Assembly: GCA_018821175.1 (NCBI GenBank)
Contig: JAHJMX010000017.1
Coordinates: forward strand, 1-5,323
DNA from: Patescibacteria group bacterium
GTDB lineage: Bacteria > Patescibacteriota > Gracilibacteria > UBA1369 > PNNO01
Length of the DNA stretch: 5,323 nt
Direction of reading: 5' to 3'
The first letter of the stretch is position 1; each line of letters opens with the position of its first letter. The translations under genes and the position numbers were made by a program. Under the pieces are notes generated by a model, which made no database searches, had not been told where the DNA came from, and saw only the letters and a list, made by a program, of their open reading frames with translations. Positions 1 through 4,942 of the stretch are shown here, one piece after another.

Positions 1-99
1 CCTGGTGACAAATTCTTCGGCGCAATTGGGACAAACGATATGTCGGAAATCTTTGCAAAAAGTAATGAATTAATATTTAAAGGCCTTTCTAACAATTAA
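1..99 (+). CDS. C-terminal fragment of an unidentified protein (5' end outside window)
   Basis: Frame 1 is open from the window edge to a TAA at 97-99 and gives 32 codons that end in FKGLSNN. The visible residues begin PGDKFFGAIG and include no recognisable motif, so no function is offered. Unlike the four genes that follow, this protein has no cysteine near its end, so it is not obviously one of their family. Its stop lies only 3 nt before the ATG at 103, which suggests it belongs to the same operon. The case for a real gene is the open frame, the amino-acid composition and the tight spacing to the next gene; the fragment is too short for more. Confidence 0.6.
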   Translation, partial: PGDKFFGAIGTNDMSEIFAKSNELIFKGLSNN

Positions 100-102
100 A
101 AT

Positions 103-678
103 ATGAACATACAAACTACAAAAAAAATGAATTATATAGGCGCAATCACTCTTGCAACTATTTGCTGCATCATTTTTGCATCAACTTATCTTGGAACTTT
201 GGCACAAGGAGCTGAAGAAACAAATAATGTAACAAACATAAGCTGCACATTAGAAATGCGCCCATTTGTCGCAGAAGAAAGTCAAAAATTCAGAGACTAC
301 ATGCAAAGCCTTTTACAAAATAAAAGCACAAATTCATCACTTCTTGACCTAATGCTTAAACGATTCCAGCTTTATAAGAATACTTTACGTGACAAATACA
401 ATACTTACACTCCACAGCCTGGATTATCTCAACACACAGAATCAAGTGATTTAATTGATTGCTATAGTGAAATGCAAACAGAAATCACCTTAATGGAAAA
501 ACTTATGCGTAAATATTTTGTAGACACATCAAACATCAAAACAAGTTCAGCGCTCATGACTAAAGTACAAAATATCAATGCAAAACTCGACAAACTAAGC
601 CGCAATGTAAATCAAATGTATGGAAAATGGGAAAGCCTACAAGAACGTATAACTTGCTTCACTAGTAAATGTTTATAA
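103..678 (+). CDS. Exported helical protein with Cys-X C-terminus (191 aa), function unknown
   Basis: This is not a family I recognise. The N-terminus is a classical signal peptide: a Lys-containing n-region (KK at 7-8), a hydrophobic core at about 12-34, and a likely cleavage after TLA (residue 34). There is no lipobox cysteine at the cleavage site. The mature part is about 155 aa, polar and predicted helical, with a possible coiled coil at about 150-182. It has four cysteines, C48, C120, C185 and C190, an even number that fits two disulfides outside the cytoplasm. The end is C-x4-C-x, with Cys second to last, as in the next three genes. The ATG at 103 is 3 nt after the previous stop and has no Shine-Dalgarno; an ATG at 127 (Met9) is a possible later start that would also keep the signal peptide. 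The export call is firm. The role, perhaps part of a surface or periplasm-like assembly, is inference. Confidence 0.85.
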   Translation: MNIQTTKKMNYIGAITLATICCIIFASTYLGTLAQGAEETNNVTNISCTLEMRPFVAEESQKFRDYMQSLLQNKSTNSSLLDLMLKRFQLYKNTLRDKYNTYTPQPGLSQHTESSDLIDCYSEMQTEITLMEKLMRKYFVDTSNIKTSSALMTKVQNINAKLDKLSRNVNQMYGKWESLQERITCFTSKCL

Positions 679-698
679 GAAAATAACTTCAAGCTATC

Positions 699-1316
699 AT
701 GCTTAAATCAAGAAATATAAAAATTTGGACAATATCGATCATCGTATTATTTGGGGCAATAAGCCTACTGCCTATTGAAAATTTGTATGCAGCAACTGCA
801 ACTACTAACCAATACGAAAATACAAAATTGAGCCTGGCAGAACTAGAAACAAAATATAATGAAAGAATGAATAATATGTTTAATACAAAAATTAAATTAA
901 TGATAGATGGAAAAGGAACAGACAAATCGCCTGTAGGCGACGACTGTGCAGAAGACAATTACAGCACTTTTTGCATTGCGATAACTGCCGCAAAAGAATT
1001 CGAACAATATCAAGATGCTCTTCTTGCAAGAAGTACAAACGTAGAGATCGAAGAAAATGATGATATTTTCCAAGTTTCAGCCAAACAAACAGCAAAATAC
1101 AATGAAATTAACACCGAGTTAAGAAGGGCTAAAAAAGCATTAGACGCAACACTTCAAGCTTACAACGAATTGAAAATTGCCTACCCAATGCATGTTCAAT
1201 ATCAAGAAACTATTAAAAACTTAACAGAATATAATAAAAAAATGTCTAACATTCGACAAGAAGTTGAACAATTACCTGGCAAATTTATAGACGCAACTAC
1301 AGCAGAATGTACTTAA
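699..1316 (+). CDS. Exported coiled-coil protein with Cys-X C-terminus (205 aa), function unknown
   Basis: No family is recognised. The signal peptide has basic residues at 3-8, a hydrophobic core at about 9-26, and probable cleavage near LYAA/TA (residues 31-34). The mature protein carries a short cysteine pair, C83 and C92 (C-x8-C), followed by a charged helix. A long Lys/Glu/Leu-rich segment at about 128-192 looks like coiled coil, broken once by a proline near 163. The protein ends AECT, so Cys204 is second to last. The mature protein has three cysteines, an odd number, leaving one free for an intermolecular bond; its neighbours have even numbers. The ATG lies 20 nt after the previous stop, the widest gap in the cluster, without a Shine-Dalgarno. 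The stop TAA (1314-1316) is 5 nt before the preferred start of the next gene. It is probably a partner of the flanking exported proteins (inference from context). Confidence 0.85.
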   Translation: MLKSRNIKIWTISIIVLFGAISLLPIENLYAATATTNQYENTKLSLAELETKYNERMNNMFNTKIKLMIDGKGTDKSPVGDDCAEDNYSTFCIAITAAKEFEQYQDALLARSTNVEIEENDDIFQVSAKQTAKYNEINTELRRAKKALDATLQAYNELKIAYPMHVQYQETIKNLTEYNKKMSNIRQEVEQLPGKFIDATTAECT

Positions 1317-1321
1317 AAACT

Positions 1322-2767
1322 ATGAAAAAAATACTCACACACATATCGAAACTCATAATAATTTTAGCACTAATAGTAAGTGTAAATACTGCAACTAGCC
1401 AAGTTTCAGCTGCAACCGACACTTCTGGGAATTTTGCTGGAAAAGATTTATATAACAAAATTTATAAAACAGTAAATTTGGATCCTGAGAGTTCTGTACA
1501 AAAGAGTATTGCAAATAAATATGGATTAACTGAAAGCCAAATCAATGGAATGGTCCGTGGGGGCGACCTTTCTGTATTAATTAACAAAAACAAACAACTT
1601 TCTCTTGAGAAAATCACAGCGCAATACCAAAAAATCGTTCAAGATTTTAGCGATGAACTAGAGACAGCAAGCTTTAAAAGTGATCTTGAATCTACGATTA
1701 AACCAAGTGAAATTTTCAGCGATGGAGATACTTCGAATTCAGATTTTGATCTTATTTATGACCTTAATATAATAGAAATTTTATTATTTAATGAAACAAG
1801 TGCAAACGATTTTGGGAAAAAATTTGATTCACCAAAAATCGAAATAAAAGACACGACTGATGAAGAAGCTATGAACGATCTGTTTGGAGAAGACAATGAA
1901 ACAAATGATATCGGAGCAAATGATGAAGACAAATATGAAAATGGAACAAATCCAATGGAGTGTTTGAATAGCGACAATATATTACAAAATGCACTAGACA
2001 ATTTTGATGAAAATCAAGACACGACAGATAGCTCAGACACTGATGCAGCAAAGGATAACGAAGTAGACAGTGACAATTTCCCAACAGCTAATCCAGATCC
2101 TTGGGATGCAGAATTTCTATGTCCTGATGGCGCACCATATTGTATTGAAATTTCATTTGATATGAAGGAAGCAAAAGTTTATCAAAAATCAGATAATTGT
2201 ACCGCCTGTCATGTTCAAAATATCAATAAGGCATTGGACAAGTTATTGCAAAAACCACTTTCACCAAACAAACTTACTGGAAATATATTGGAAGTTTCAA
2301 AGTGTAAATCATCATTCACAAATCTTCCAGCCAATATGAAAATAATAACTATGGCTGTCCCTGCTAAGCAACCACAAAACAAAGACGCCTTCTTCAACTC
2401 AAATCTTGCAAAAGAATGGGAAAAATTCAATGAACGTTATAAGCCTTTCTGGTACTCAACTTCAACCGAAACAAAAACAATTGAAGACACTGCAACAAAA
2501 AAAGCTCTAAATAACGTAACGGAAGATGCAACTTTGGAAAATGTTGTAGAAAGAACAAACAACATTGTAGAAGGAACAAATCAAGAGATTACTAAAGATA
2601 CAGATCAAAAAACACTTGAAGCTCAAGCTGAAACTCAAGGAACTAGATATCAGCTGATCATTAACGAGCTTACAGACATGAATAAACACTTCGCCAATAT
2701 TAAGGAAAAATTCGACCAAATGAAAACTCCATGCACAAATATATCAAGTAAAAAAGATTGTTCTTAA
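1322..2767 (+). CDS. Large exported acidic protein with Cys modules (481 aa), function unknown
   Basis: This is the largest protein of the cluster and is not a recognised family. I chose the ATG at 1322 over the in-frame ATG at 1307. It starts a clean MKK signal peptide, lies 5 nt after the previous stop, and has the same AACT-ATG context as the next gene; the 1307 start adds five residues and overlaps the previous gene. Signal cleavage is likely after VSA (residue 30). Order: polar helical region (about 40-160); very acidic Asp/Asn/Thr-rich low-complexity linker (about 175-255); cysteine-rich core (C267, C274, C293, C296, C328) with a short C-x6-C loop and a CTACH motif; a Thr/Glu-rich region with a heptad duplication at 408-421; and a final helix ending C471-x8-C480-Ser. 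There are eight cysteines in all, with C214 in the linker. CTACH matches the heme c CxxCH pattern, but a single copy is weak evidence and disulfides fit better. Confidence 0.85.
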   Translation: MKKILTHISKLIIILALIVSVNTATSQVSAATDTSGNFAGKDLYNKIYKTVNLDPESSVQKSIANKYGLTESQINGMVRGGDLSVLINKNKQLSLEKITAQYQKIVQDFSDELETASFKSDLESTIKPSEIFSDGDTSNSDFDLIYDLNIIEILLFNETSANDFGKKFDSPKIEIKDTTDEEAMNDLFGEDNETNDIGANDEDKYENGTNPMECLNSDNILQNALDNFDENQDTTDSSDTDAAKDNEVDSDNFPTANPDPWDAEFLCPDGAPYCIEISFDMKEAKVYQKSDNCTACHVQNINKALDKLLQKPLSPNKLTGNILEVSKCKSSFTNLPANMKIITMAVPAKQPQNKDAFFNSNLAKEWEKFNERYKPFWYSTSTETKTIEDTATKKALNNVTEDATLENVVERTNNIVEGTNQEITKDTDQKTLEAQAETQGTRYQLIINELTDMNKHFANIKEKFDQMKTPCTNISSKKDCS

Positions 2768-2770
2768 ACT

Positions 2771-3805
2771 ATGCATACAAAAAATAAAATAAAATTAGTG
2801 AAAAAAATAATAATCATACTCACAGTATTATTTTCGGTAATGTTCAATATCATATCTGCTAACGCACAGGTTAAAAGCGGCAAAGAAGCTTTGTGCGAAA
2901 GAGATTGGTCAACATTTATTTCTGCAACAATTTCATATGATGGCTTTGTTGAGTACTGGAAAGACATCTTCTACAGATACAACAAAAATATTTGTTACTA
3001 CATGGACATAGACAATATACTCAAAAAACTAGAAAAAGCTCGCGAACAAATCCGCAATGCATTCCTGACATGCGCGTCAACTCGAGCTCAATCACTTGCA
3101 AAAACATATTATAAACTTGAAGCAGAGCTTTATTTCTTGCGCAATTTCGTTGACCTGGGAAACAGCAAATTAATAAAAGTGGCTGACGAAAAGGTTTATC
3201 AAGGGTTTAGAGATAATTTTTACATTAATAAATCATATTTTACTGAAGAAGAAGTTCTAAATTTATTTAAAGAATTCAAAGCAAAATATGGTGATCGCAT
3301 AAGCAAAACTTACGCAGAATGCCAAGATCCTGGAATTAAAATGATCAAAGACAAATGGAACAGCTTAGTTACAAACTTCAAAAGCATGGGTGGAACAGGA
3401 AAAGCTATAAAAGATCATTGGGATAAAAGCTTAAACGCACCAGTACAACGCACTGGGCAATTCCTTGGAGGAGTTTTGGACGTTAGATTAAATGGACTCC
3501 CTGTCAAAAAAGGCATCGACCAAATTTACAATGAAATTAAGAAAAAAATGCCAATCACTAGTGCTCCTACAGTCATTGAATTACAAAACAAAACCGCAGT
3601 CGAAAGCGAAACTTATGCTACGAAAACAGATAAAGCAACTCTCATGGCCGAGTACGAAGCATTATACAAAAATGGTAGCGACACTATGTCGAAGGATTTC
3701 GAAAATAAAGTGAAAGAGTTAAATGAAATTCTAAAAAACACATACAAGCCTATCGAGAATATGACTGACTGCACCAAAGCAACAAAAGACAGGCAGTGTA
3801 AATAA
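2771..3805 (+). CDS. Exported helical protein with Cys-X C-terminus (344 aa), function unknown
   Basis: No family is recognised. The signal peptide is strongly basic (residues 4-12), has an Ile/Leu/Val-rich core (about 13-29), and a good cleavage site ANA/QV after residue 32. The N-terminal half of the mature protein is helical and aromatic-rich, with C42, C75, C101 and C184. The second half has a Gly/Leu-rich stretch (about 228-246) and a charged, possibly coiled-coil tail at about 285-325. It ends C334-x8-C343-Lys, the same spacing as the C-terminus of the gene before it. Six cysteines allow three disulfides. The layout, an N-terminal Cys, a helical hairpin with a second Cys, then a Cys-x(n)-Cys-x end, resembles the 191-aa protein and hints at distant common ancestry (inference). 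The ATG is 3 nt after the previous stop, without a Shine-Dalgarno, so translational coupling is likely. It is the last gene before the terminator. Confidence 0.85.
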   Translation: MHTKNKIKLVKKIIIILTVLFSVMFNIISANAQVKSGKEALCERDWSTFISATISYDGFVEYWKDIFYRYNKNICYYMDIDNILKKLEKAREQIRNAFLTCASTRAQSLAKTYYKLEAELYFLRNFVDLGNSKLIKVADEKVYQGFRDNFYINKSYFTEEEVLNLFKEFKAKYGDRISKTYAECQDPGIKMIKDKWNSLVTNFKSMGGTGKAIKDHWDKSLNAPVQRTGQFLGGVLDVRLNGLPVKKGIDQIYNEIKKKMPITSAPTVIELQNKTAVESETYATKTDKATLMAEYEALYKNGSDTMSKDFENKVKELNEILKNTYKPIENMTDCTKATKDRQCK

Positions 3806-3835
3806 AGTAGAAACAATAAATGTCCAGACACACAA

Positions 3836-3858
3836 AAACTCCCGGTTCAAGGGAGTTT
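3836..3858. terminator. Hairpin terminator between convergent genes
   Basis: The arms AAACTCCC (3836-3843) and GGGAGTTT (3851-3858) are perfectly complementary, giving an 8-bp stem with a 7-nt loop. It lies 30 nt after the stop of the last + strand gene and about 46 nt beyond the stop of the - strand zinc-ribbon gene. Read on the - strand, the 3' arm runs into TTTTTGTGTGT, a fair U-tract; on the + strand only TTTCT follows. It could therefore end transcription in both directions, better on the - strand. Confidence 0.7.
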
Positions 3859-3860
3859 CT

Positions 3861-3909
3861 GCTAAGGCTTTTCTAGGGCTTTATTTGAAATGAATCAAAT
3901 TTGCTTAGC
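3861..3909. repeat. Nested weak inverted repeats at the 3' end of the zinc-ribbon gene
   Basis: GCTAAG (3861-3866) is complementary to CTTAGC (3904-3909), which includes the stop codon of the - strand zinc-ribbon gene. Inside it is a second pair, ATTTGA (3883-3888) and TCAAAT (3895-3900), with a 6-nt loop. These could fold in the transcript tail before the main terminator. The arms are short and AT-rich, so chance is a real alternative. Confidence 0.3.
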
Positions 3910-4075
3910 GATGTACCAGCGCAAGGATAGTTCCTTTTAATCTACTTTTCAGTAGCTCCTGGTGATGAGATTTATTCAATTTCTCATTTATTTCCGTTAT
4001 GTCAGATTTGCAATAAGGACAAACGTCTCTCATGCTAGAGACAGCCTTACCACAACTAATGCAGTTAAAGATCAT
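3905..4075 (-). CDS. Small zinc-ribbon protein (56 aa)
   Basis: Four cysteines form two knuckles, C5-I-S-C8 and C19-P-Y-C22 (C-x2-C-x10-C-x2-C), each followed closely by Gly or Lys. This is the typical layout of a short zinc ribbon, which would bind one zinc ion. After the ribbon comes a Lys/Glu-rich helix (about 28-56) with no further motif. I chose the ATG at 4075; a TTG at 4090 would add five residues but is a less likely start and lies in a hairpin. There is no signal peptide, so the protein is cytoplasmic. Such ribbons often mediate protein or nucleic-acid contacts, but the target cannot be told from the sequence. It lies about 40 nt downstream of the HTH gene on the same strand and may be co-transcribed with it. 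The stop is TAA. Confidence 0.75.
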   Translation of the reverse strand: MIFNCISCGKAVSSMRDVCPYCKSDITEINEKLNKSHHQELLKSRLKGTILALVHR

Positions 4076-4089
4076 GTTTGTTTCTTTCA

Positions 4090-4106
4090 ATACTTAATAA
4101 AAGTAT
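4090..4106. repeat. Inverted repeat in the HTH/zinc-ribbon gap
   Basis: ATACTT (4090-4095) and AAGTAT (4101-4106) are perfect complements around a 5-nt loop, AATAA. The element sits just upstream of the zinc-ribbon start and overlaps the alternative TTG start. It could be an operator or an RNA hairpin that affects initiation. The short AT-only loop and arms make the call tentative. Confidence 0.35.
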
Positions 4107-4110
4107 GAAA

Positions 4111-4129
4111 TTTATCATCCAATGATAAA
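4111..4129. repeat. 8-bp inverted repeat over the stop codon of the HTH gene
   Basis: TTTATCAT (4111-4118) and ATGATAAA (4122-4129) are perfect complements with a 3-nt loop. On the - strand the hairpin contains the TGA and TAA of the HTH gene and is followed by TTTCATACTTTTATT. It could be a weak AT-rich terminator or a transcript-stabilising hairpin, lowering expression of the zinc-ribbon gene relative to the HTH gene. Confidence 0.45.
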
Positions 4130-4408
4130 ATGGTTTCCTCCTTCTTGTTCCTGTTCTTGCTCTTGTTCTTCGTCTTTTAGCGTAATTTTAATGTCAGTCG
4201 GTTCTGGAGCGTTATAACTTGGGGAATTATAACTCAAGGCTATGGATCTATCTTCCAAGAACTCGTCTACATCATTTTCACTAATACGCCATACTCTACC
4301 TAGCTTAATAGCTTTCAATTTCCCGCTCTTAATATACTTAAGTACCGTGAATGGATGAATTTGTAGAATTTGTGAAACCTGTTCTGTCGTTAATAGCCTA
4401 CTTCTCAT
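4115..4408 (-). CDS. Excisionase/BldC-type helix-turn-helix DNA-binding protein (97 aa)
   Basis: Residues about 5-54 are a clear MerR-like HTH of the excisionase/HTH_17 type. LLTTEQVSQIL and HPFTVLKYIKSGKLKAIKLG form the helix-turn-helix and the recognition segment, and RVWRISENDVDEFLE is the wing and following helix. Such proteins bind DNA and include phage Xis and Streptomyces BldC; no integrase or phage gene is seen here, so a chromosomal regulator is more likely. The C-terminal part (about 55-97) is polar and acidic, with an EQ dipeptide run at about 80-89. The ATG at 4408 is the first Met of the frame and the HTH starts within a few residues; there is no Shine-Dalgarno. The frame ends TGA (4115-4117) followed directly by TAA (4112-4114). 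A promoter and a 230-bp phased T-tract array lie directly upstream, which makes autoregulation plausible (inference). Confidence 0.88.
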   Translation of the reverse strand: MRSRLLTTEQVSQILQIHPFTVLKYIKSGKLKAIKLGRVWRISENDVDEFLEDRSIALSYNSPSYNAPEPTDIKITLKDEEQEQEQEQEGGNHFIIG

Positions 4409-4456
4409 TTGAACTTAATTAGAACAACTTCAAGCAATTGAGCTTAATCTAAATAA

Positions 4457-4485
4457 ATTCTAGCACTTTTAACGCATTTAAGCAA
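4457..4485 (-). promoter_or_regulatory. Sigma70-type promoter for the HTH gene
   Basis: On the - strand, TTGCTT (4480-4485) lies 17 bp before TAGAAT (4457-4462). The -10 box matches TATAAT at five of six bases and is preceded by TGC, an extended -10. Transcription would start near 4450, leaving a leader of about 40 nt before the ATG. The weak -35 is offset by the extended -10 and ideal spacing. Confidence 0.55.
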
Positions 4486-4524
4486 GTTTCACACAATCTG
4501 TCTAAATTTCAAAAAGCATGATTA

Positions 4525-4553
4525 TATATAACACAACTTAAATAACTTTTCAA
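4525..4553 (-). promoter_or_regulatory. Possible second, upstream promoter for the HTH gene
   Basis: On the - strand, TTGAAA (4548-4553, five of six to consensus) lies 17 bp before TATATA (4525-4530, four of six). A start near 4518 would give a leader of about 110 nt. The surrounding DNA is so AT-rich that chance matches are common. Confidence 0.3.
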
Positions 4554-4640
4554 TAGTTTTGACAAGCTTAATTTAACTCTACGCAGTTTTAACACCATTT
4601 GAAGCCATTTTGCTAAATTTGATTAAACTTTGTTAAACTT

Positions 4641-4671
4641 TACACAACGCCTATAAGACACCCATTGTGTA
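4641..4671. repeat. Inverted repeat TACACAA ... TTGTGTA
   Basis: TACACAA (4641-4647) and TTGTGTA (4665-4671) are perfect complements separated by 17 bp, so the half-site centres lie 24 bp apart, a little over two helical turns. This spacing suits a dimeric regulator or an RNA hairpin. ACACAA also occurs at 4491-4496 and 4531-4536 within the neighbouring array. Confidence 0.4.
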
Positions 4672-4683
4672 GACAACGTCTAC
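4669..4683. repeat. 15-bp palindrome GTAGAC-aac-GTCTAC
   Basis: Six-bp arms GTAGAC (4669-4674) and GTCTAC (4678-4683) flank AAC. The tight symmetry resembles an operator. On the + strand the hairpin is followed by TGTTTTGTCT, so a weak terminator is another reading. It overlaps the right arm of the repeat at 4641-4671, so only one of the two could form in RNA at a time. Confidence 0.45.
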
Positions 4684-4713
4684 TGTTTTGTCTCCGCACC
4701 ACACAGGTACATA

Positions 4714-4731
4714 AATCAGCCTAATCAGCCT
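4714..4731. repeat. Two perfect tandem copies of a 9-bp unit
   Basis: AATCAGCCT occurs at 4714-4722 and again directly at 4723-4731. It may be a small slippage duplication or a pair of binding sites; nothing else ties it to a function. Confidence 0.4.
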
Positions 4732-4747
4732 TGTAAGGATACAAAGG
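4729..4747. repeat. Short hairpin with one bulge
   Basis: CCTTGTA (4729-4735) pairs with TACAA-A-GG (4740-4747) around a 4-nt loop, AGGA, with one bulged A. It is followed by GGG and not by a T-tract on the + strand, so it is not a standard terminator there. It could be part of an unrecognised structured RNA. Confidence 0.3.
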
Positions 4748-4846
4748 GGGTTGACACTCGACACATAATTTTCGCAGTAAATTTCGCGCATTTTTGACCA
4801 TTTCCCAAAAACTATCGAGTTTAGACAAAACTTTCAAAATCATAGA

Positions 4847-4860
4847 CATTTTTAAAAATG
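4847..4860. repeat. 14-bp perfect palindrome CATTTTT-AAAAATG
   Basis: CATTTTT (4847-4853) meets AAAAATG (4854-4860) without a spacer. It could be a dimer-binding site; in DNA this AT-rich a chance palindrome is also credible. Confidence 0.3.
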
Positions 4861-4942
4861 AATACACCCAAAGTCCAGATTGAACAAAATAAATCAAACT
4901 CTTAAAAAACAACAAATCCGAAATTACGCAAGAAAAACTTAA

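Larger units (their letters stand above)
4408..4641. repeat. Array of short T-tracts phased at 10 bp (likely curved DNA)
   Basis: Cut into decamers ending at 4410, 4420 and so on to 4640, 19 of 24 units have two to four consecutive Ts within their last four positions. The exceptions end at 4450, 4500, 4520, 4530 and 4580. The clearest run is 4538-4641, where tracts end at 4539, 4550, 4560, 4569, 4590, 4600, 4611, 4620, 4631 and 4641. A loose unit is NNNNNAACTT, and two adjacent copies of TTAAACTTT (4623-4631, 4633-4641) are perfect. Such phasing with the helix turn is known to bend DNA. The array covers the HTH promoter and ends at the HTH start codon. It may also be a binding array for that protein (inference). 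Confidence 0.6.

Noticed and set aside
1850..1940. EF-hand or thrombospondin type 3 calcium repeats in the acidic linker
   Set aside because: Asp/Asn are plentiful but the regular DxDxDG spacing is missing; low-complexity acidic linker fits better.
689..2967. Several - strand open frames of 67-89 codons opposite the exported-protein genes
   Set aside because: They overlap genes with strong signal peptides and consistent operon spacing. Their Phe/Leu/Ser/His-rich composition is what the reverse complement of such genes gives.
103..3805. Type IV pilins or lipoproteins
   Set aside because: No prepilin cleavage motif (G followed by F/Y-T-L-I-E) and no lipobox L-x-x-C is present at the signal peptide ends.
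4115..4408. Prophage or integrative element marked by an excisionase
   Set aside because: Only the HTH fold supports it. No integrase, att repeat, tRNA gene or phage gene is seen in the window.
4559..4564. Perfect -35 box TTGACA on the + strand, and another at 4751-4756
   Set aside because: Neither has an acceptable -10 box at 16-18 bp, and no + strand gene follows.
4408..4641. CRISPR array
   Set aside because: The 10-bp units are far too short and degenerate, with no conserved repeat of 24-40 bp and no spacers.
4487..4646. Near DnaA boxes TTTCACACA (4487-4495) and CTTTACACA (4638-4646) in AT-rich DNA, suggesting an origin
   Set aside because: Each has one mismatch to TTWTNCACA, there are only two, and no dnaA, dnaN or other origin neighbour is present. 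GC skew over the whole genome would settle it.
4683..4706. SOS/LexA box near uvrA (CTGT ... ACAG)
   Set aside because: The half-sites are 16 bp apart, not 8, and they lie downstream of uvrA, not at its promoter.
4748..4830. A tmRNA-like start (GGG followed by TTGACACTCGAC)
   Set aside because: There is no GGATTCGAC core, no tag reading frame, no T-arm and no CCA end downstream.
4721..4915. 64-codon - strand open frame in the uvrA-HTH gap
   Set aside because: It starts with TTG, has no ribosome binding site, runs through repeats and palindromes, and gives a hydrophobic/basic sequence without a clear signal or domain. Chance in AT-rich DNA is the simplest explanation.
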